A DNA stretch of 64,000 nucleotides from Bradyrhizobium sp. NDS-1 (GTDB lineage: Bacteria; Pseudomonadota; Alphaproteobacteria; Rhizobiales; Xanthobacteraceae). The stretch lies in contig NZ_CP136628.1 in assembly GCF_032918005.1 (NCBI RefSeq), forward strand, positions 2,589,501 through 2,653,500, in the 5' to 3' direction. The notes beneath the pieces are model-generated. The model was given only the letters and a program-made list of their open reading frames with translations, had not been told where the DNA came from and did not search any database. Each line of letters starts with the position of its first letter. Position 1 is the first letter of the stretch. A program made the translations under genes and the position numbers. This document shows, piece by piece, positions 60,769 through 64,000 of this stretch.

Positions 60769-61532
60769 TGTCGCGCCTGTTTTCCTCAAACGTCCTTCTC
60801 GGGATTGCCCCGATCGTGCTGATCGTCGCGGTGTGGCAAGGCCTGGTGTCATTCGGCTTCGCGCCCGCGGTCTTGCTGCCGCCACCGGGTTTCGTCTTCG
60901 GCCGGCTGCTCCAGCAACTCGTGACGTGGACGTTTCAGCAGGAGATCGCGGCAACCCTGATCCGGCTGTTTGCAGGGTTCACGATTGCGGTCGTGTTGGG
61001 TGTCAGTATCGGCATTGCAGCCGCCGCCAATCCGGCGATCAACGCCGTGGTTCGGCCGATCGTGCGCGTATTGGCGCCATTGCCCAAGGTCGCGCTCTAT
61101 CCGGCATTGCTGTTGCTGCTCGGCTTCGGCCACGGGTCGAAGATCACGTTGGTGGCTGCTGATGCTCTGTTTCCCATTCTATTGTCCACCTACTACGGGG
61201 CGTCGACCGTCGAACAGAAGCTGATCTGGTCGGCGATGGCAGCGGGAACGCCGCGCTACGCAATCCTCTTCAAGGTGGTGCTGCCGGCGGCGATGCCATC
61301 GATCCTGACCGGATGCCGGATCGGGCTTGTCATTTCGTGCATCGTGGTGTTTCTGGCCGAGATGATCACGTCGACAGACGGATTGGGGCACGCGCTCGTG
61401 ACCGCGGCCCGAACGTTCCAAGCCGTCGACATGTTCGTGCCGCTGATCACGATCTCGCTGCTCGGGTTGATCCTGAACGGCCTGCTGGGAGCCTTGCGAT
61501 CGTATCTCTTGCGGGGCTTTCCCGAGGCGTGA
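60765..61532 (+). CDS. ABC transporter permease 2 (TauC/SsuC type)
   Basis: A 255-aa second permease with the EAA region STYYGASTVEQKLIWSAMAAG. Two non-identical permeases in one operon suggest a heterodimeric channel. Followed 38 nt later by a NicX-like gene. Confidence 0.87.
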   Translation: MMSRLFSSNVLLGIAPIVLIVAVWQGLVSFGFAPAVLLPPPGFVFGRLLQQLVTWTFQQEIAATLIRLFAGFTIAVVLGVSIGIAAAANPAINAVVRPIVRVLAPLPKVALYPALLLLLGFGHGSKITLVAADALFPILLSTYYGASTVEQKLIWSAMAAGTPRYAILFKVVLPAAMPSILTGCRIGLVISCIVVFLAEMITSTDGLGHALVTAARTFQAVDMFVPLITISLLGLILNGLLGALRSYLLRGFPEA

Positions 61533-61570
61533 TCCGTCTCGACAAGAAACGACGATACCGGGAGTGAACC

Positions 61571-62617
61571 ATGCTGGCTGATCGCATCGAGGCAAAATGG
61601 ATTGACGCATTCTGCGAGATCTTTGAACGTTGCGCCGTGAAGGCCGGGGATACCGCCGCGATCCTCTCGGAGACCCAGTCGCGCGCGCTGAATGTGCATC
61701 TGGCAGAACTGGCGCTGCTGCGGATGGGTGCGCGGCCGTTTCATGTGGTGATGCCGACACCGCGTAACCGGAATATCGTTCCAGTTCGTTCGACAGGGGC
61801 GAGCGAGGCGATCCAGAAGCTTGGTCCGGTTATCACCGCACTTCAGCAGGCAGGCTTCGTAGTGGATTGCACCATCGAAGGCCTGATGCACGCGGTGGAG
61901 ACGCCCGAGATATTGAAGGCCGGCGCACGGATACTGGTGATCTCCAACGAGCATCCCGAAGCCCTGGAGCGAATGGTGCCGGATCCTGCGCTCGAGAAGC
62001 GCGTTCGGGCCGCGGCGAAGATGCTGCGTGGGACGAGGCGGATGCGGGTGACCTCGAAGGCCGGGACCGCGCTCGATGTCGACATGGTCGGCGCGTCCAC
62101 TGTCGGCGTGTGGGGCTGGACCGACAAACCCGGCACGCTGGCGCATTGGCCCGGTGGCATCGTCGTCAGCTTCCCCAAGAGCGGGACCATCAACGGCACC
62201 TTGGTGATGGCGCCCGGGGACATCAATCTCACGTTCAAGCGCTACCTGACCTCACCTGTGAAGATGACGTTGAAGGACGACTATGTCGTCGAGCTGGAAG
62301 GCGAGGGCACGGATGCCGCCATGATGCGCGCCTATCTCGGCGCTTGGGGCGACCGCGAAGCCTATGCGGTGTCGCATGTCGGCTTCGGCATGAACCCCGG
62401 TGCGCGCTATGAAGCGCTCTCGATGTACGACCAGCGCGACACCAATGGCACCGAGATCCGAGCCGTCTCCGGCAATTTCCTGTTCTCTACCGGCGCGAAC
62501 GAGTTCGCCGGCCGCTACACGGCGGGGCATTTCGATCTGCCGATGATGGGCACGACGATCGAGCTCGATGGCGTTGCCGTGGTTCGGGAAGGCGTGCTCC
62601 AGGACGTCTTCGGCTAG
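61571..62617 (+). CDS. NicX-like ring-cleaving dioxygenase / M29-type hydrolase
   Basis: A 348-aa protein resembling 2,5-dihydroxypyridine 5,6-dioxygenase (NicX), which opens the pyridine ring. Matching features are DKPGTLAHWPGG, APGDINLTFKRY, the His in SHVGFGMNP near residue 276 and the HFD pair in GHFDLP near 318 (iron ligands in NicX are His, His and Asp), and NFLFSTGANEFAGR. It is the last gene of the transporter-dehydratase operon. A role in N-heteroaromatic breakdown is likely; a related leucine-aminopeptidase-like hydrolase is the alternative. Confidence 0.78.
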   Translation: MLADRIEAKWIDAFCEIFERCAVKAGDTAAILSETQSRALNVHLAELALLRMGARPFHVVMPTPRNRNIVPVRSTGASEAIQKLGPVITALQQAGFVVDCTIEGLMHAVETPEILKAGARILVISNEHPEALERMVPDPALEKRVRAAAKMLRGTRRMRVTSKAGTALDVDMVGASTVGVWGWTDKPGTLAHWPGGIVVSFPKSGTINGTLVMAPGDINLTFKRYLTSPVKMTLKDDYVVELEGEGTDAAMMRAYLGAWGDREAYAVSHVGFGMNPGARYEALSMYDQRDTNGTEIRAVSGNFLFSTGANEFAGRYTAGHFDLPMMGTTIELDGVAVVREGVLQDVFG

Positions 62618-63609
62618 TCGTTGCGGTCGAGCACCGGAGGCCGCGCCAAATCGAAGTGACGAAGCAGGTCGACCATGGCCTGCAGCCGCTTTGCGCGATA
62701 GGCGTCGACGTCCATCCCTGAGTAATCCAGGAATCCGGCGCCCGTGCGCAGGCCGATCCGGCCCTCATGCATATTGCGGGAAATAACATCGGGGGCCCGA
62801 TAGCGGTTGCTGCCAAGCGCGCCCTCGAGATAACGACTGGCGTAGTACAGGATATCGCCGCCACCCCAATCGATGAACTCGAGCAGACCGAGCACAGCGT
62901 ACCGGAAGCCAAAGCCGTAGCGGATCGCCTTGTCGATCTCCTCCGCGCTGGCGACGCCTTCCTCGACCATGCGGGCCGCTTCGTTCATCGCCAGCGCCTG
63001 GATGCGCGGAACGATGAAGCCTGGCGTCGCCGCGCAGACCACCGGCATCTTGCCGATACCTTCGAGCAGCCTCTTGACCTCGCCGACGATGGCGGGATCG
63101 GTGGCTTTGCCGGGCGAGACTTCGACCAGCGGGATCAGATAGGCCGGGTTGAGCCAATGCACATTGAGGAAGCGGCGCGGGTTGACGATCGCGCCTGAGA
63201 GATCGTCGACCAGGATGGTAGATGTCGTCGAGGCGATGATCGTTTCAGGTCCGACTTGCTTCGAAGCCGCCCCCAGTACCTCTCGCTTGAGCTCGACGAC
63301 TTCGGGAACGCCCTCGAAGACGATCCCGGCGCCGGCTAGCGCTTCGCCGCTTTCTCCGGCCGATACCACCGAGACCCGTGCAATGAGCGGATCAACGTCC
63401 GCTTCCGTCAGCAGTCCCAGCTTCGACAGGCTGGCAAAGGTCTTGCCGATTTCGCCCAGCGCGTCCGCCTCCAGCTTGGAGAACTCCTCCGCGGAGCGCG
63501 CCTTGACGTCGATCATAGTGACCTTGTGCCCGGCATAGGCGAACGCGACGGCGATGCCGCGCCCCATGCGGCCAGCCCCGAGACAGGCGATATTGATACG
63601 ATGGGTCAT
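62614..63609 (-). CDS. 3-Hydroxyacyl-CoA dehydrogenase-family protein
   Basis: A 331-aa NAD-dependent dehydrogenase. The N-terminal Rossmann motif CLGAGRMGRGIAVAFAYAGH, the catalytic His in NVHWLNPAYLIPLVEV and the C-terminal domain (GFIVPRIQALAMNEAARMVEEG) are typical. Its 3' end overlaps that of the convergent NicX-like gene by 4 nt. Substrate unknown, probably an acyl-CoA or hydroxyacid of the same pathway. Confidence 0.85.
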   Translation of the reverse strand: MTHRINIACLGAGRMGRGIAVAFAYAGHKVTMIDVKARSAEEFSKLEADALGEIGKTFASLSKLGLLTEADVDPLIARVSVVSAGESGEALAGAGIVFEGVPEVVELKREVLGAASKQVGPETIIASTTSTILVDDLSGAIVNPRRFLNVHWLNPAYLIPLVEVSPGKATDPAIVGEVKRLLEGIGKMPVVCAATPGFIVPRIQALAMNEAARMVEEGVASAEEIDKAIRYGFGFRYAVLGLLEFIDWGGGDILYYASRYLEGALGSNRYRAPDVISRNMHEGRIGLRTGAGFLDYSGMDVDAYRAKRLQAMVDLLRHFDLARPPVLDRND

Positions 63610-63612
63610 CGA

Positions 63613-64000
63613 TCAGAATCCATTGCGGAGCAGCGTCTGCAATTCAGCTTTGCTGAGATTGTCGAGCCCCAGCGTCTTCAGCGTTCGGCCGCCTTGCGCA
63701 AAATCCTCGCCGCAGACCGCGCCGCCGATCGACAGGAACGCTCTGGCCAGCGGCGTGGCCACGCCAGCCAGGCCGGCGACGGACACCAGCAGAGACAACC
63801 CAAGCCGCAGGTCTTCGCGCATGTAGCGGTGCTCGGTCAGCACAATTCGCTCGCGCCAGTCGCCGGATTCGGTCAGCCGGTCGTGTGAGCCGCGGCCATA
63901 CATCCAGATCTCGCCTTCCTTCGCGTAATGATGGGCGAGCGGGAAATGTGGCGCGCTGTAGCCGAGTGCTTCGCGCACCGCGATGCGCTCCGCGTCAAGC
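63613..64000 (-). CDS. Octopine/nopaline dehydrogenase-family protein, C-terminal part
   Basis: Only the last ~128 residues are in the window. They match the helical C-terminal domain of opine dehydrogenase-type enzymes (EALGYSAPHFPLAHHY...EHRYMREDLRLGLSLLVSVAGLAGV, then GRTLKTLGLDNL). It lies 3 nt upstream of the hydroxyacyl-CoA dehydrogenase and is probably co-transcribed. The N-terminal NAD-binding domain is beyond the edge. Confidence 0.75.
   Translation of the reverse strand, partial: LDAERIAVREALGYSAPHFPLAHHYAKEGEIWMYGRGSHDRLTESGDWRERIVLTEHRYMREDLRLGLSLLVSVAGLAGVATPLARAFLSIGGAVCGEDFAQGGRTLKTLGLDNLSKAELQTLLRNGF

Overview
The window is GC-rich DNA with closely packed genes, many small Bradyrhizobium-type proteins, a CoxE/MoxR pair, a GcrA-like regulator, a phasin and large catabolic and transport loci. 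Gene content and codon bias point to the Bradyrhizobium / Nitrobacteraceae group of Alphaproteobacteria. The assignment rests on protein families read by eye. No rRNA, tRNA or CRISPR array was seen.

Layout. (1) Positions 1-11088 form a purine uptake and breakdown locus: an NCS2 permease (cut by the window edge), a molybdenum hydroxylase whose 2Fe-2S and Mo subunits are fused, its FAD subunit, an 8-oxoguanine deaminase-type amidohydrolase, a BMP-type nucleoside ABC transporter and a small CDA-fold deaminase. (2) 11271-23191 holds an unknown 457-aa protein, a MoxR/CoxE pair, a quinone oxidoreductase, an S24 repressor divergent from a GcrA-like gene, a phasin, a cytochrome c and a lipase-like hydrolase. 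(3) 23352-29282 is a TpsB outer-membrane transporter divergent from a FecR protein and a CHASE2-PAS-GGDEF-EAL protein. (4) 29298-43142 has arginase, an Nramp-family transporter, many small secreted or stress-type proteins, and a 1342-aa LuxR-type protein with a long His-rich tandem-repeat tail. (5) 43905-47708 is a probable toxin/immunity island: a DUF4261 gene, a decayed second DUF4261 copy, an Imm11-like immunity gene and an HHI/AHH-type nuclease protein. (6) 47863-51719 has a flavin monooxygenase, a receiver-only response regulator and a small phage-like module. (7) 51964-64000 is a catabolic locus: CoA-transferase, two-component flavin monooxygenase, 3-hydroxyisobutyrate-type dehydrogenase, NMT1/Tau-type ABC transporter, IlvD/Edd dehydratase, a NicX-like ring-cleavage enzyme, a hydroxyacyl-CoA dehydrogenase and a partial opine dehydrogenase.

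The most unusual signal is a dispersed family of about 85-nt elements, all on the + strand (starts near 38970 [partial], 44741, 47752, 49521, 50276 and 50381). Each has a conserved block beginning TTGAC(A)CGYCGGGCAA and ending GGCATCATCG. In five copies this is followed by a GC-rich hairpin, in four of them with a clear T tract, and the stem sequence changes between copies while pairing is kept. They look like small RNA genes or mobile terminator cassettes, and two of them bracket the toxin/immunity island.

All functional names rest on motif recognition without database searches. Start codons were chosen from visible Shine-Dalgarno sequences and expected family lengths.
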